A stretch of 64,000 nucleotides of DNA from Smithella sp. (GCA_007244375.1 SCVW01000030.1:62001-126000); one strand, 5' to 3'. Shown: positions 18,660 to 28,787, numbered from the stretch's first letter. Numbers and translations are program-made. The notes: generated from the sequence alone by a model not told the origin.

Positions 18660-19793
18660 ATGCTGACCGCATTGAACAAAGACCTGAAACCGTTTGAAGA
18701 ACTCATCACAAAATTTTCCAAAGACGAACTCAAACCGCATGTGGAGGAACATGACCGTTATCCTTTTGGTACTCTCGATACCAATATCATTGAGTCAGGC
18801 TTCCATAGGATATACGATCTGGGCTTTCTGGGCATCATGTTGCCCGAGAAGTACGCCGGTATCGGCCAGGGGATCAGCGCCATGTGCATGATGCTCGGCC
18901 ACGTTGCCGAGGTGGATGCATCCTATTCTCTGATTATTTTCACGAGCGGCATGTCGCAGCAAATCATCCTGAACGCCGACGCAGACGGGATAGCAGAAAA
19001 GATATATCCGATAGCGAAAAACGCTCAGGAATATCTCGTTGCATTTCCATCATTCACCGATCCCGGTCAGGCCGCCGCTCTGCCACAGGCTTCATCTTCC
19101 GGAACGGGCTATACGCTGACAGGGAAACTCGATTATCTTGTCCTGGGCAATTTCTCGAAATGGGCTGTCATACCGGCCAGAACTACCGACAGTAAGAGCT
19201 ATTCATTTTTTCTGGTAGACCTGAATGACAAAGGGGTCAGAAAAAGCAATGCCATCTTCAGTCTTGGACTCCATGCCTGCCCCATCATTGATATTACCCT
19301 CAATGGAGTTAGTGCTCAGATCATTGGTGGGGAAGGTAAAGGAGAAAAATATTTTGAAGCCACCTCTAGAATTATGCACGTGGCTGCTGCGGCCATCAAT
19401 GCCGGTATCATGAGAGGCTCTCTCAAGGAAGCCATTGACTACACAAAGGAGCGGGAACAAGGCGGTAAACTTGTCATTAACTGGTCGGAAGTAAGGATGC
19501 TCCTGGCCAATATGGCAGTCAAGTCGAAGGCTGCCGAACTATGTGTGACCCAGACCTGCAAGGCCATCGACGAAAAATTGAAAGACTGGGGACAGATAAG
19601 CATCGCTTCCACTCTGCATGTCCATGATCTGGCGTGTGAGGTCGTTACTGACGGTGTCCAATTACTGGGCGGCAACGGGTACATGAAAGACTATGGTCAG
19701 GAAAAAAGATATCGCGATGCCAGACAGGTCCAGGCACTCCTTGGTTTGGTTCCGCTTAAGAAGCTGGCGCTTATCAAGGAAATAATCGCATAG
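18660..19793 (+). CDS. Acyl-CoA dehydrogenase-like subunit lacking YEGT motif
   Basis: A 377-residue acyl-CoA dehydrogenase fold protein. The FAD-side signature GGNGYMKDYGQEKRYRDAR is present, but where relatives have the catalytic IYEGTxQ the sequence reads QVQALLGLVPL, with no Glu in the expected place. In steroid-degrading actinobacteria paired dehydrogenase subunits form heterotetramers in which only one partner carries the base. By analogy this protein may be the structural/FAD partner of the upstream dehydrogenase. It is the last gene of the operon and has an AAGGAGG ribosome site overlapping the end of the preceding gene. Confidence 0.9.
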   Translation: MLTALNKDLKPFEELITKFSKDELKPHVEEHDRYPFGTLDTNIIESGFHRIYDLGFLGIMLPEKYAGIGQGISAMCMMLGHVAEVDASYSLIIFTSGMSQQIILNADADGIAEKIYPIAKNAQEYLVAFPSFTDPGQAAALPQASSSGTGYTLTGKLDYLVLGNFSKWAVIPARTTDSKSYSFFLVDLNDKGVRKSNAIFSLGLHACPIIDITLNGVSAQIIGGEGKGEKYFEATSRIMHVAAAAINAGIMRGSLKEAIDYTKEREQGGKLVINWSEVRMLLANMAVKSKAAELCVTQTCKAIDEKLKDWGQISIASTLHVHDLACEVVTDGVQLLGGNGYMKDYGQEKRYRDARQVQALLGLVPLKKLALIKEIIA

Positions 19794-20111
19794 GCGTCGG
19801 TAGTGAAAGCATGAAGCTTTTTATGTAGGTGTTCCGGGATATTTCAGATAGAGGCTTGTCCTCTACCTTAGGGACAAGCCTGAAACAAAGTACATTACCA
19901 GGATTGGGAATTAAACGCAGATTATGGTTTCTTGAATTTTGTCTTTGCGCTTTTTAGCAGCGATTATACATTTACGAACTTGAGCCGGCCAGACCTGCTC
20001 TTGAAATTCTATTAAATAGAAATTCACGACCAAAAGTCCCGACCACGTATCAAGAGAAACAGAAACCAAAATTAGAAGTAGTGTAAGTAATAGGAATTGT
20101 TAGACAAGACT
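19794..20111. other. Intergenic region with hairpin at end of acyl-CoA operon
   Basis: No gene is seen. A 10-bp hairpin AGGCTTGTCC (19852-19861) / GGACAAGCCT (19872-19881) lies 58 bases after the operon stop. It is followed by GAAACAAAG rather than T residues, so it is a possible processing site or weak terminator. A second AT-rich inverted repeat (AAATTCTATT / AATAGAAATT) lies near 20005-20025. Confidence 0.4.
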
Positions 20112-20186
20112 TGGTAGTCCCACGGGGACTTGAACCCCGGTTTCCGGCGTGAGAGGCCAGCGTCCTAACCACTAGACGATGGGACC
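20112..20186 (-). tRNA. tRNA-Glu (anticodon CTC)
   Basis: The reverse strand from 20186 starts GGTCCCATCGTCTAGTGG and ends GGGACTACCA, with CCA encoded. It folds as a cloverleaf: 7-bp acceptor stem (first pair G-U), D-arm GTCTAGTGGTTAGGAC, anticodon loop CTCTCAC giving CTC, and T-arm with GTTCAAGTC. The body matches bacterial tRNA-Glu. It lies just downstream of gltX on the same strand; the promoter could be shared or separate. Confidence 0.95.
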
Positions 20187-20308
20187 GTGGATTACTGACC
20201 GGTTGTATTTCTGCCGGTCATATTTGAGGGTTGAATATCTATTTAATCAGACTATAAAAGTCAAGGTAAAATTAGGAAAGATTTGACTTTTTATAAAGCA
20301 TTTAACAA

Positions 20309-21712
20309 TTAATTTTGTGTTTCAATATAGTTTATTGCGTTTTGTATTCTTCTGCAAACACGTTCTTTTCCTAATGTAGTCATTACTTCGTCAATGCCTG
20401 GGCTTACGGTTTTTCCGGTTAATGCAACACGCAGAGGTTGTGCGATTATTTTAAACTTTATATTTTTCTCCTTTGTGAAATTTATTAAAAATATTTCAAT
20501 ATCTTCTTTGCTAAAATTCTGAACGGTAGAGATTGTTTCGACCAATGCCCTCAAATGAGGTGATACATCGGTTGTCAGGAATTTTTTAGCTGCCTGCTCT
20601 TCGTATTTAATTTCATCGGTAAAATAGAAATTCGCCATAGATGCCAGTTCTGTTAAAGTTTTTGCCCGCGGTTGTAAATCGGCAATTACTTTTCGTGTAA
20701 AATCGGCATCGTCTGTATTAATTCCGGTAGGCCACAGAGGTTTCATTTCTTCTTTTAGCCGCTCAGTAGAGGCCTCCTTTATATAGTGAGCGTTAAGCCA
20801 GAGGAGTTTTTCAGGATTGAAAACGGCCGGTGATTTACCAACGGCATCCAGATCGAAGAGATCAATCAAATCTTTTTGTGAAAATATTTCCTGATCGCCG
20901 TGAGCCCAGCCGAGACGAACGAGATAGTTAACCAGCGCTTCCGGCAAAAATCCCATTTCTTTGTAGGCCATGACCGAAGTTGCACCATGGCGTTTGCTGA
21001 GGCGTGTCTTGTCGCTTCCCAGAATCATGGGAACATGAGCGAATTTGGGAACGTCAAATCCCAGCGCCTGATACATTAGAATCTGGCGCGGTGTATTGTT
21101 GACATGGTCATCGCCACGAATTACGTGAGTGATGTTCATGAGAGCATCATCTATGACAACGGCAAAGTTATAAGTGGGATATCCGTCACCTCTTTCTATT
21201 ATCAAATCGTCAAGTTCTTCATTGTTGAAAATTACGTTACCTTTTATAATATCTTCCACAATGGTAACGCCTGATTGCTCGCCACGGAAACGGACAACGC
21301 TGCCGGGAGTTTTCTTTAAATTTTTATCACGGCAGGTGCCGTCATATTTGGGTTTTTTACCTGTTGCCAAAGCTTGTTTTCTTTTTTCTTCCAGTTCTTC
21401 TGGGCTACAGGTGCAATAGTAAGCCTTTCCTTCATTGATTAATTTTTGCACCATTTCTCTATGCAATTCAACACGGTGAGCCTGAAAATAAGGACCTTCG
21501 TCCCAATTTAATCCCAGCCAGGTCATTGCATCAAGAATAGCCTTTGTTGATTCGTCAGTGGAACGTTGCTGATCGGTGTCTTCGATCCTTAAAATAAATT
21601 CTCCGTCATGATGACGGGTATAAAGCCAGTTAAAAAGAGCGGTTCGCGCTCCGCCGATATGTAAATAACCGGTCGGTGAAGGGGCGAAACGGGTTCTGAT
21701 TTTTTCCATCAT
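20309..21712 (-). CDS. gltX: Glutamyl-tRNA synthetase
   Basis: A 467-residue class I aminoacyl-tRNA synthetase that charges tRNA-Glu (or tRNA-Gln in organisms using the amidotransferase route). HIGH motif: APSPTGYLHIGGARTA near the start; KMSKS motif: DKTRLSKRHG at ~240. A zinc-site-like CTCSPEE segment lies at ~100. I place the start at ATG 21712, with AAGGAA eight bases upstream, instead of a longer frame starting at 21766. Its cognate tRNA gene lies 123 bases downstream on the same strand. Confidence 0.96.
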   Translation of the reverse strand: MMEKIRTRFAPSPTGYLHIGGARTALFNWLYTRHHDGEFILRIEDTDQQRSTDESTKAILDAMTWLGLNWDEGPYFQAHRVELHREMVQKLINEGKAYYCTCSPEELEEKRKQALATGKKPKYDGTCRDKNLKKTPGSVVRFRGEQSGVTIVEDIIKGNVIFNNEELDDLIIERGDGYPTYNFAVVIDDALMNITHVIRGDDHVNNTPRQILMYQALGFDVPKFAHVPMILGSDKTRLSKRHGATSVMAYKEMGFLPEALVNYLVRLGWAHGDQEIFSQKDLIDLFDLDAVGKSPAVFNPEKLLWLNAHYIKEASTERLKEEMKPLWPTGINTDDADFTRKVIADLQPRAKTLTELASMANFYFTDEIKYEEQAAKKFLTTDVSPHLRALVETISTVQNFSKEDIEIFLINFTKEKNIKFKIIAQPLRVALTGKTVSPGIDEVMTTLGKERVCRRIQNAINYIETQN

Positions 21713-21945
21713 TTTATTTTCCTTATTTTTTGTAGCTTTATAGGATTTAGATGGGCTTTTTGTCAAGCAACATGATTTTTAATCCATTAATTTTGTTAAT
21801 AAATGTAATTTCTGCTTTGACTATAAATATGAAAAGAGACTTTTATCTTAAACATTTGTGGGCTTATGAAGCGAAAAGATGATGCAGGTAATGAAAACGA
21901 TTTAGACTTTTCTACTTAATCCATTGATAATTTAGCAAATTATAC

Positions 21946-21974
21946 TTGACAAGGCAGAAAAATTATAATTTACT
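21946..21974 (+). promoter_or_regulatory. Probable sigma-70 promoter for yceD-rpmF
   Basis: TTGACA at 21946-21951, then 17 bases to TTTACT (21969-21974); an alternative -10 TATAAT (21964-21969) is too close. It lies ~50 bases before the first gene of the housekeeping run, in the right orientation. Confidence 0.45.
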
Positions 21975-22022
21975 TCATCGATTAATTATCAGGCAAAGTT
22001 TTTTAAAGTAAGTAGATATTAA

Positions 22023-22565
22023 ATGGCTAATTCTTTGAAAATTAACGTGTTTCTCGTTCCGGAAGAGGGGCAGCGTTTCGTATTTTCGGAAGGGGACGCA
22101 TGGTTTCAGGGGTGCTTCAGGGATGACGAAAAGCCTGGTTTCTTCCTGGAAAAGATTGATGTAGATTGTCTGATAACAGTAACTTCGGGCACGGTTTTTA
22201 TTAAAGGTTCATTTTCTGCACTTATTAATATTTGCTGCAGCCGTTGTTTGGAACGCGCAAATTTGCCGATTGGCAGCGATTTTACTTATACGTTGATTCC
22301 CGCGAAAGCTGAAACAAGGGAAGACTTGGAACTTACGCCGGAAGAACTGGAAACAAGTTATTATCAAGGTGATTTTATTGATTTAACGCCTATTATTTTT
22401 GAACAGATAATTTTACAGATACCGATGAAAGCGCTTTGTAGTGAAGAATGTAAGGGATTGTGCCCTAATTGCGGCGTAAACCTGAACACTTCTTCTTGTA
22501 ATTGTAAATTAAATGTTGTTAACGATCGTATTGCTGTGTTAAAAAATTTTAGAATAAAAAATTAA
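22023..22565 (+). CDS. yceD: YceD/DUF177 family protein
   Basis: A 180-residue DUF177 (YceD) protein. It carries the family signature CCSRCLE (~73) and a C-terminal CSEECKGLCPNCGVNLNTSSCNC cluster typical of the bacterial version. YceD precedes rpmF across most bacteria and has been linked to 23S rRNA accumulation. Here it sits 20 bases upstream of rpmF, the usual order. It is probably cytoplasmic and metal-binding through the Cys residues. Confidence 0.92.
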   Translation: MANSLKINVFLVPEEGQRFVFSEGDAWFQGCFRDDEKPGFFLEKIDVDCLITVTSGTVFIKGSFSALINICCSRCLERANLPIGSDFTYTLIPAKAETREDLELTPEELETSYYQGDFIDLTPIIFEQIILQIPMKALCSEECKGLCPNCGVNLNTSSCNCKLNVVNDRIAVLKNFRIKN

Positions 22566-22585
22566 TTATTAAAGAAGGATAATTT

Positions 22586-22771
22586 ATGCCAAATCCGGTA
22601 AAGAGACATTCCAAAACCAGGCGTAATCAAAGAAGAGCGAATGATTTCTTAAAGTCGCCTTCATTGTCTTTATGTCCCCAATGCAATGAGCCGAAACTGC
22701 CTCATCGCATTTGCCCGACGTGTGAAACATATAAGGGTAGAGAATACAGAAAAGCAGAAAAGAATGCCTAG
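22586..22771 (+). CDS. rpmF: 50S ribosomal protein L32
   Basis: A 61-residue L32 with the typical MPNPVKRHSKTRRNQRRAN start and two zinc knuckles, CPQCNEP and CPTCETYKGR. It is the zinc-binding (C+) form. The ribosome site AAGAAGGA lies upstream. In many bacteria plsX, fabH, fabD and fabG follow; here the next recognisable gene is acpP after a 230-base gap. Confidence 0.97.
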   Translation: MPNPVKRHSKTRRNQRRANDFLKSPSLSLCPQCNEPKLPHRICPTCETYKGREYRKAEKNA

Positions 22772-23001
22772 CATTATAAAGAATAATAGTATTTTGAGGG
22801 CAGCGTGTGTATAGTACATAGCGATGCACGCAATGCTGTAATTATCGGCAATTACTCAGTGTCGGAATTTGCGATTGAGAAAAATTTATCAAGTCGCGAC
22901 AGTTATTCTCAACTGCAAGCCGGGTGTTTTTGCGGTAAAAAAACGTTTGCGGTATTTTCAGAATTGCAGTTTCATTAATATAGGCTGGAGGAGGAATTTG
23001 C

Positions 23002-23238
23002 ATGACATTAGAGGAAAAAGTCATTAAACTCATTGTGGACCAACTGGATGTAACCAAAGAACAATGTGTTTTGGAAGCTTCTTTTATTGACGATTTAGGG
23101 GCGGACTCTTTGGATATTGTTGAATTACTCATGGAAATGGAAGAAGCTTTTGGTGTGGAGATAGAAGACGAAGAGCTCGAAAAAATTGTTACAATTAAAG
23201 ATGTAATTGATTTTCTTAAGCAAAAAGGCGTCAATTAG
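23002..23238 (+). CDS. acpP: Acyl carrier protein
   Basis: A 78-residue acidic acyl carrier protein. The phosphopantetheine attachment Ser is in LGADSLDIVELLMEME. It carries growing fatty acids for FabF, encoded 23 bases downstream. The ribosome site GGAGGAGG precedes ATG 23002. It is of normal length and sequence for a primary-metabolism ACP. Confidence 0.97.
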   Translation: MTLEEKVIKLIVDQLDVTKEQCVLEASFIDDLGADSLDIVELLMEMEEAFGVEIEDEELEKIVTIKDVIDFLKQKGVN

Positions 23239-23261
23239 TTTACCATACAGGATTTTAACCA

Positions 23262-24524
23262 ATGAAAAGGCGTGTTGTTGTAACAGGTCTTGGGGCGCTG
23301 ACTCCTTTGGGAAATTCAGTTAACCAGACATGGGAAAGCGCAGTTACTGGTAAATCCGGTATCGGCCCTATCACAAAATTTGATAGTAGTTCTTATAAAT
23401 CCCAAATTGCTGGTGAGATAAAAAATTTTGATGCCGCACAATTTGTTAACAAACAAGAATTGCGTCGCTACGATGATTTTATTCTTTATGCCATAGCATC
23501 TTCAGAAATGGCTATGGCGGATGCCAAATTGACAATCGGTCCGGAACTCTCCGAGCGAACCGGTGTGATAATTGGTTCAGCGATAGGCGGTTTGTCAACG
23601 ATAGAAGAAGAATTTGAACTCTTGCTTAATCATAATAATCCCCGCAAAATTCCCACTTTTATAGTTCCGGCAATTCTTGCTAATTTAGCTTCAGGTAACG
23701 TTTCCATAAGGTTTGGAGCAAAGGGCCCTATCAATTGTCCAGTTACAGCCTGTGCTGCGGGAACATCGGCCATAGGCGATGCTTATAAAACAATTGTCTA
23801 TGGGGATGCCGATATAATGATTACCGGTGGGGTCGAAGCAGCAATAACTAGAATGGCTGTGGGCGGTTTTTCCGCGATGCGGGCACTCTCGCAGAGAAAT
23901 GATGAACCGCAAAAAGCCAGTCGCCCGTTTGATAAAGACCGTGATGGTTTTGTTATTGCAGAGGGTTGTGGTATAATTATTCTGGAGGAATTATCCGTCG
24001 CTCTCAACAGGGGTGCACGTATTTACGCGGAACTTGCCGGTTACGGATGCACATCCGATGCTTATCACGTGGCGGCTCCACCGCCTGGTCATGAAGGTGC
24101 TGCCCGCAGTATGCGAATTGCCATAAAAGAAGCCGGTTTAAATCCTGAAGATATTGATTATATCAATGCTCACGGCACCTCAACGCCGCTCAATGATTTA
24201 TATGAAACTCAGGCCATAAACTTTCTCTTTGGAGAACATGTCAAAAAGCTCATGGTCAGTTCCACAAAATCCATGACCGGTCATATGCTGGGAGCGACAG
24301 GAGGAGTGGAAGCAATCTTTGCAGTCAAATCTTTGCATGAGAATATCATTCCGCCCACGATTAATCTGGATAATCCCGGCGAAGAATGTAATCTTGATTA
24401 TGTGCCTAACGTTTCCCGACGTAAAGAAATAAATACTGCCATGTCCAACACTTTTGGTTTTGGCGGTGTAAATGCCGTTTTATTATTTAAGAAGTATAGT
24501 GAGTCCCAAGTTTCAGAAGAGTAG
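23262..24524 (+). CDS. fabF: Beta-ketoacyl-ACP synthase II
   Basis: A 420-residue condensing enzyme that elongates acyl-ACP with malonyl-ACP. The Cys-His-His triad is visible: nucleophile Cys in VTACAAGTSAIGDA, His in NAHGTSTPLND, His in KSMTGHMLGATGG. The usual VTACATG becomes VTACAAG, a conservative change. Full length, in the acpP-fabF order. A short hairpin (ATCCCC 24550-24555 / GGGGAT 24570-24575) follows its stop. Confidence 0.97.
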   Translation: MKRRVVVTGLGALTPLGNSVNQTWESAVTGKSGIGPITKFDSSSYKSQIAGEIKNFDAAQFVNKQELRRYDDFILYAIASSEMAMADAKLTIGPELSERTGVIIGSAIGGLSTIEEEFELLLNHNNPRKIPTFIVPAILANLASGNVSIRFGAKGPINCPVTACAAGTSAIGDAYKTIVYGDADIMITGGVEAAITRMAVGGFSAMRALSQRNDEPQKASRPFDKDRDGFVIAEGCGIIILEELSVALNRGARIYAELAGYGCTSDAYHVAAPPPGHEGAARSMRIAIKEAGLNPEDIDYINAHGTSTPLNDLYETQAINFLFGEHVKKLMVSSTKSMTGHMLGATGGVEAIFAVKSLHENIIPPTINLDNPGEECNLDYVPNVSRRKEINTAMSNTFGFGGVNAVLLFKKYSESQVSEE

Positions 24525-24549
24525 TGCGCTGAAATTTGTTGGACGAACT

Positions 24550-24575
24550 ATCCCCTGAACGAAGCGAATGGGGAT
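24550..24575 (+). terminator. Weak hairpin after fabF
   Basis: ATCCCC and GGGGAT form a 6-bp stem with a 14-base loop, followed by TTTTGAAAAA. It may slow transcription between fabF and glyA; it is short for a full terminator. Confidence 0.3.
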
Positions 24576-24626
24576 TTTGAAAAAAAATTAAAGTAGAATT
24601 TAAGAACGAAAGAGAGAATACTTTTC

Positions 24627-25880
24627 ATGTCTTTTTTAGAAAAAGTCGATTTGGAAGTGAACCATGCCATTGATCTGGAAACACGACGGCAGGCCGGTAA
24701 AATTGAACTCATAGCATCTGAAAATTTTGTCAGTGAAGCGGTACTGGAAGCTCAGGGTTCCGTTATGACCAATAAGTATGCGGAAGGTTATCCGGGGAAA
24801 CGTTATTACGGCGGCTGTGAGTATGTTGATATTGTCGAAAATCTGGCAATTGACCGTTGTATACAACTTTTTGGAGCCGATCATGTGAATGTTCAGCCGC
24901 ATTCGGGAACGCAGGCGAATATGGCTGTATATTTTGCTGTGGCACAGCCCGGAGATACGATTCTGGGAATGAATCTTTCTCATGGAGGCCATCTCTCTCA
25001 TGGCAGTCCGGCCAATTTTTCCGGTAAATTTTATAAAATTGTTCCTTATGGCGTCAGCAAAGAGACAGAGATAATTGATTTCGATGAAGTCGAAAAGCTC
25101 GCCAAGGAACATAAACCAAAAATGATTATTGTCGGTGCCAGCGCTTATCCACGAACAATTGATTTTCAGAAGTTCCGCGATATTGCCGATGAAGTCGGTA
25201 CGGTGATTATGGCGGACATCGCTCATATCGCTGGACTTGTCTGCACGGGACTGCATCCTTCGCCGGTTCCGGTTTGCGAATATGTTACGACCACAACGCA
25301 CAAAACTTTACGCGGTCCGCGCGGTGGTGTGGTGATGTGCAAGGAAGCGTACGCCAAGACTCTCAACAGTAGAGTTTTCCCCGGTATGCAGGGCGGTCCA
25401 TTAATGCATATAATTGCCGCCAAAGCAGTTGCTTTCAAAGAGGCACTTCAGCCGGAATTTAAGGAATATCAGAAACAGATAATCAAAAACGCGCAGGCCA
25501 TGGCGGATGAATTGAAAAATCAGGGATTCAGGCTTGTTTCCGGAGGAACCGACAATCATCTGATGCTGGTTGATTTAACCGATAAAAATGTTACCGGAAA
25601 AGACGCCCAGGAAGCGCTGGATCGTGCCTTTATCACCGTCAATAAAAACGGCATTCCCTTTGATACCAAAAGTCCTCAGGTAACCAGCGGGATAAGAGTA
25701 GGTACTCCGGCGGTGACGACCAGAGGTATGAAGGAAAATGAAATGCGCTTAATTGCTTCCTATATTGCCGATGTAATTAAAGACATTAATAATGAGCAAA
25801 AAATTAAAGCTGCTGCTGAAAAGGTAAAAATTCTTTGCAATCAGTTTCCCCTTTATCAGGGTAGAATTAAAAACGCATAA
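24627..25880 (+). CDS. glyA: Serine hydroxymethyltransferase
   Basis: A 417-residue PLP enzyme interconverting serine and glycine with tetrahydrofolate, supplying one-carbon units. The PLP-binding Lys is in [15 protein letters not shown]; the N-terminal signature is [11 protein letters not shown]; the glycine-rich [16 protein letters not shown] is intact. Normal length. It is followed by a cytidine deaminase-type gene and nrdR, linking it to folate-dependent thymidylate and nucleotide synthesis. Confidence 0.97.
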   Translation: MSFLEKVDLEVNHAIDLETRRQAGKIELIASENFVSEAVLEAQGSVMTNKYAEGYPGKRYYGGCEYVDIVENLAIDRCIQLFGADHVNVQPHSGTQANMAVYFAVAQPGDTILGMNLSHGGHLSHGSPANFSGKFYKIVPYGVSKETEIIDFDEVEKLAKEHKPKMIIVGASAYPRTIDFQKFRDIADEVGTVIMADIAHIAGLVCTGLHPSPVPVCEYVTTTTHKTLRGPRGGVVMCKEAYAKTLNSRVFPGMQGGPLMHIIAAKAVAFKEALQPEFKEYQKQIIKNAQAMADELKNQGFRLVSGGTDNHLMLVDLTDKNVTGKDAQEALDRAFITVNKNGIPFDTKSPQVTSGIRVGTPAVTTRGMKENEMRLIASYIADVIKDINNEQKIKAAAEKVKILCNQFPLYQGRIKNA

Positions 25881-25917
25881 ACATAAATGAAAAACAAATT
25901 CTGGAAAGCGTGCAATT

Positions 25918-26403
25918 ATGGCCACTAAAAAATCATCTCCCGAAGGTTCACCGGGGAAAAATAAAAAAAGGCCCGATTGGGATAATTACTTTCTGGATAT
26001 TGTCGAGCTAGTTTCCAAACGCAGTACCTGTTGCCGTAGATCAGTTGGCGCCGGATTGGTAAGAGACAGCAGAATTCTGGCGACCGGCTATAATGGTGCT
26101 CCATCACACTTGCAGCATTGCCTTGATATCGGTTGTCTTCGTGAACAGTTAAAAGTCCCTTCCGGTGAACGTCATGAATTATGCCGCGGACTGCATGCGG
26201 AACAAAATGCGATTATTCAGGCAGCTCTCCATGGAGTCAGCACCAGGGGAGCAACGCTTTACTGTACTAATCATCCTTGTGTTATATGTGCAAAAATGAT
26301 TATCAATGCAGGAATTATCCGCATAGTAATTCGCGACGGCTATCACGACAAACTGGCTGCCGAGATGTTGAAAGAGGCAGGAATAAGTGTGAAACAGATC
26401 TAA
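25918..26403 (+). CDS. dCMP/cytidine deaminase family protein
   Basis: A 161-residue zinc deaminase, most like dCMP deaminase (ComEB-like). Zinc/catalytic motif [11 protein letters not shown] and [13 protein letters not shown] are intact, as is the TGYNGAP loop. It converts dCMP to dUMP, a dTMP precursor. Position directly before nrdR fits deoxynucleotide supply. The riboflavin deaminase RibD would have a reductase domain, which this lacks. Confidence 0.92.
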   Translation: MATKKSSPEGSPGKNKKRPDWDNYFLDIVELVSKRSTCCRRSVGAGLVRDSRILATGYNGAPSHLQHCLDIGCLREQLKVPSGERHELCRGLHAEQNAIIQAALHGVSTRGATLYCTNHPCVICAKMIINAGIIRIVIRDGYHDKLAAEMLKEAGISVKQI

Positions 26404-26433
26404 ACTTAAGAAAAAAGCAAGTTAATTAGAATA

Positions 26434-26895
26434 ATGAAGTGTCCGTTTTGTGGTCATACTGAAAATAAGGTTATTGATTCGCGCATAAGCAAAGACGGCA
26501 AGGCAGTGCGTCGTCGCCGTGAATGTCTGGGGTGTACAAAACGCTTTACCACATATGAATATGTGGAAGATGTTCTGCCGATGGTTGTAAAGAAAGACGG
26601 TCGCCGTGAACAATTTGACCGGCAAAAAATAATAAACGGTATAAAAAAGGCCTGTGAGAAGCGTCCGATCAGCATGGAGTCGATAGATAGACTTGTTGAA
26701 AATGTGGAACAGGCCTGTCAGGAACTGCAAACAGAAGAAATTTCTTCCACGCTTATCGGTGAAAAAATAATGAGTGAGTTAAAAAATTTCGATGGTGTTG
26801 CCTATGTCCGGTTTGCTTCTGTGTACCGGCAATTTCGCGATGTTGGCGAATTCATGTCCGAGTTAAAGGATTTATTAAGCAAAGGTAAAAAATAA
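26434..26895 (+). CDS. nrdR: Transcriptional repressor NrdR
   Basis: A 153-residue repressor of ribonucleotide reductase genes. An N-terminal zinc ribbon (MKCPFCG ... [13 protein letters not shown]) binds DNA NrdR-boxes; the ATP-cone domain ([16 protein letters not shown] onward) senses ATP/dATP. Normal length. It ends three bases before ribE, in the order common in deltaproteobacteria, although ribD is not between them here. Confidence 0.97.
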   Translation: MKCPFCGHTENKVIDSRISKDGKAVRRRRECLGCTKRFTTYEYVEDVLPMVVKKDGRREQFDRQKIINGIKKACEKRPISMESIDRLVENVEQACQELQTEEISSTLIGEKIMSELKNFDGVAYVRFASVYRQFRDVGEFMSELKDLLSKGKK

Positions 26896-26898
26896 ATT

Positions 26899-27537
26899 AT
26901 GTTTACCGGAATTGTGGAAGGTATAGGCAGGATAAAACGTCTGACAGCAAAAGACGCTGATGCCATCATCGAAATTGAAACCGATATAAATCTTACGGAT
27001 GTTTCCATCGGAGACAGTATCGCCGTAAACGGTGCCTGTCTTACAGTTATCTCAAAAGATCGACAAATTTTTCAGGCTGATGTTTCTGCTGAAACGCTTT
27101 CCAGAACAACACTCAAATTATTAAAGGCCGGACACAAGGTTAATCTCGAAAAATCACTGAGAGTTGGCGGTTTTGTCGGCGGTCATTTCGTTTTAGGTCA
27201 TGTTGATGCAACCAGCAGAATTCTTTCCCAGACCAAGAAGTCCGGTTCTCTGATTCTGGCTGTGGAAATGAATGAAAACATCTCCCGTTATATTGTGGAA
27301 AAAGGTTCGGTGGCCCTGGATGGAATCAGTCTTACCGTGAACAAACTTGAAAAAAGCCGGTTTTATGTTAATATAATTCCCCACACGGCGGCCAACACCA
27401 CGCTGGTGATGAAAAAAGAAGCCGATCTGGTGAATATAGAAACGGACATTCTAGGTAAATATGTTGAAAAATTATTACAGTCTTCGCGGGGAATAGATAA
27501 AAATTTCCTGGCCGAGTATGGTTTTTTAGATAAGTAA
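26899..27537 (+). CDS. ribE: Riboflavin synthase alpha chain
   Basis: A 212-residue protein made of two similar lumazine-binding repeats ([10 protein letters not shown] ... and ... [10 protein letters not shown]). It converts two 6,7-dimethyl-8-ribityllumazine molecules to riboflavin and a pyrimidine, and partners RibH encoded downstream. Family motif ACLTV and [12 protein letters not shown] are present. Four bases after nrdR; in an operon with ribBA and ribH. No FMN riboswitch precedes it. Confidence 0.97.
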   Translation: MFTGIVEGIGRIKRLTAKDADAIIEIETDINLTDVSIGDSIAVNGACLTVISKDRQIFQADVSAETLSRTTLKLLKAGHKVNLEKSLRVGGFVGGHFVLGHVDATSRILSQTKKSGSLILAVEMNENISRYIVEKGSVALDGISLTVNKLEKSRFYVNIIPHTAANTTLVMKKEADLVNIETDILGKYVEKLLQSSRGIDKNFLAEYGFLDK

Positions 27538-27547
27538 AGGGAATATA

Positions 27548-28750
27548 ATGGCAATTAGCACTATAAAAGAAGCAATTGAAGATATCAAAAACGGAAAAAT
27601 GATAATTCTTGTTGATGATGAAGATCGCGAAAACGAAGGTGATCTCTGCATGGCAGCTCAGTTTGCAACAGCAAAAACAATCAATTTTATGGCCCGCTAC
27701 GGGCGTGGGTTGATATGTTTAACCTTGAATGAAGAAACTGCAGATAAACTTAATTTGAAACCGATGGTACAGGACAATCAGGCTCGTTTCGGGACAGCAT
27801 TTACTATCTCCATTGAAGCGCGCCACGGGATAACAACAGGAATTTCCGCTGCGGACAGGGCGACCACAATTCAGGCTGCCGTAAATCCGAAAGCGCAGCC
27901 GGAAGATTTAGTCAGTCCCGGGCATGTATTTCCTATTCGTGCAAAAAATGGCGGTGTTTTAGTGCGCACAGGTCAGACAGAAGGGTCTGTGGATTTATGC
28001 CGGTTGGCCGGTTTGTCACCGGCTGGTGTGATTTGTGAAATCATGAAAGATGACGGTACAATGGCCAGAATGCCGGATCTGGAAGTTTTTGCCAGGGATC
28101 ATCATTTAAAAATAGTAACTATTGCCGATCTTATTGATTATCGTATGCAGAATGAATCACTTATCAGGCGCATGGCTGAGGCGACAATTCCAACCCGCTA
28201 CGGCGGAGATTTTAAGATGATCGTTTACGAAAACGATGTTGATGATTGGCAGCATATTGCTTTGGTTAAAGGTGAAATTAAAGAAGACGATGAAGTACTG
28301 GTACGCGTACATTCAGAATGCTTCACCGGTGATATTTTGGGTTCTCAAAGATGTGATTGCGGCGATCAGCTCCATCGTGCGATGAGCATGGTGGAAAAAG
28401 AAGGAAAAGGTGTTATAGTATATATGCGTCAGGAAGGTCGGGGTATCGGTCTGGTCAATAAAATCAAAGCCTACGCTCTGCAGGAAGAAGGCAAGGATAC
28501 AGTTGAAGCCAATATCGAGCTTGGATTTAAAGCGGATTTAAGAGAATACGGGATCGGAGCACAAATTCTTGTTGATCTGGGAGTACACAAGATGAGGTTG
28601 TTGACCAATAATCCCAAAAAGATAGTCGGATTGGAAGGGTATGATATAGAAATTACGGAACGTGTTCCGATAGAAATAGACCCAAACGAAAAAAATATGC
28701 ATTACATGAAAACAAAGAAAAAGAAGATGGGACATCTTTTGAAAATATAA
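27548..28750 (+). CDS. ribBA: Bifunctional DHBP synthase / GTP cyclohydrolase II
   Basis: A 400-residue two-domain enzyme. The N-terminal ~200 residues are 3,4-dihydroxy-2-butanone-4-phosphate synthase ([16 protein letters not shown]); the C-terminal part is GTP cyclohydrolase II with its zinc-binding Cys in [20 protein letters not shown]. The two products are the starting pieces for riboflavin. Ten bases after ribE. Confidence 0.97.
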   Translation: MAISTIKEAIEDIKNGKMIILVDDEDRENEGDLCMAAQFATAKTINFMARYGRGLICLTLNEETADKLNLKPMVQDNQARFGTAFTISIEARHGITTGISAADRATTIQAAVNPKAQPEDLVSPGHVFPIRAKNGGVLVRTGQTEGSVDLCRLAGLSPAGVICEIMKDDGTMARMPDLEVFARDHHLKIVTIADLIDYRMQNESLIRRMAEATIPTRYGGDFKMIVYENDVDDWQHIALVKGEIKEDDEVLVRVHSECFTGDILGSQRCDCGDQLHRAMSMVEKEGKGVIVYMRQEGRGIGLVNKIKAYALQEEGKDTVEANIELGFKADLREYGIGAQILVDLGVHKMRLLTNNPKKIVGLEGYDIEITERVPIEIDPNEKNMHYMKTKKKKMGHLLKI

Positions 28751-28767
28751 AATTTTCTTCAGCTGTC

Positions 28768-28787
28768 ATTCCCGCGCAGGCGGGAAT
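28768..28787. repeat. REP-like palindrome (ATTCCCGC family)
   Basis: ATTCCCGC (28768-28775), 4-base loop GCAG, GCGGGAAT (28780-28787), in the gap between ribBA and ribH. It belongs to the widespread 'cgcaggcgggaatcc' type of short palindrome; a second, imperfect copy lies at 57762-57781. It might also act as a transcript-stabilising hairpin. Confidence 0.7.

Noticed and set aside
24636-25301. 221-residue minus-strand reading frame inside glyA
   Set aside because: Entirely antisense to a certain gene, with no signature of its own.
26860-26898. FMN riboswitch before ribE
   Set aside because: Only three bases separate nrdR from ribE and no RFN-type structure is visible there.
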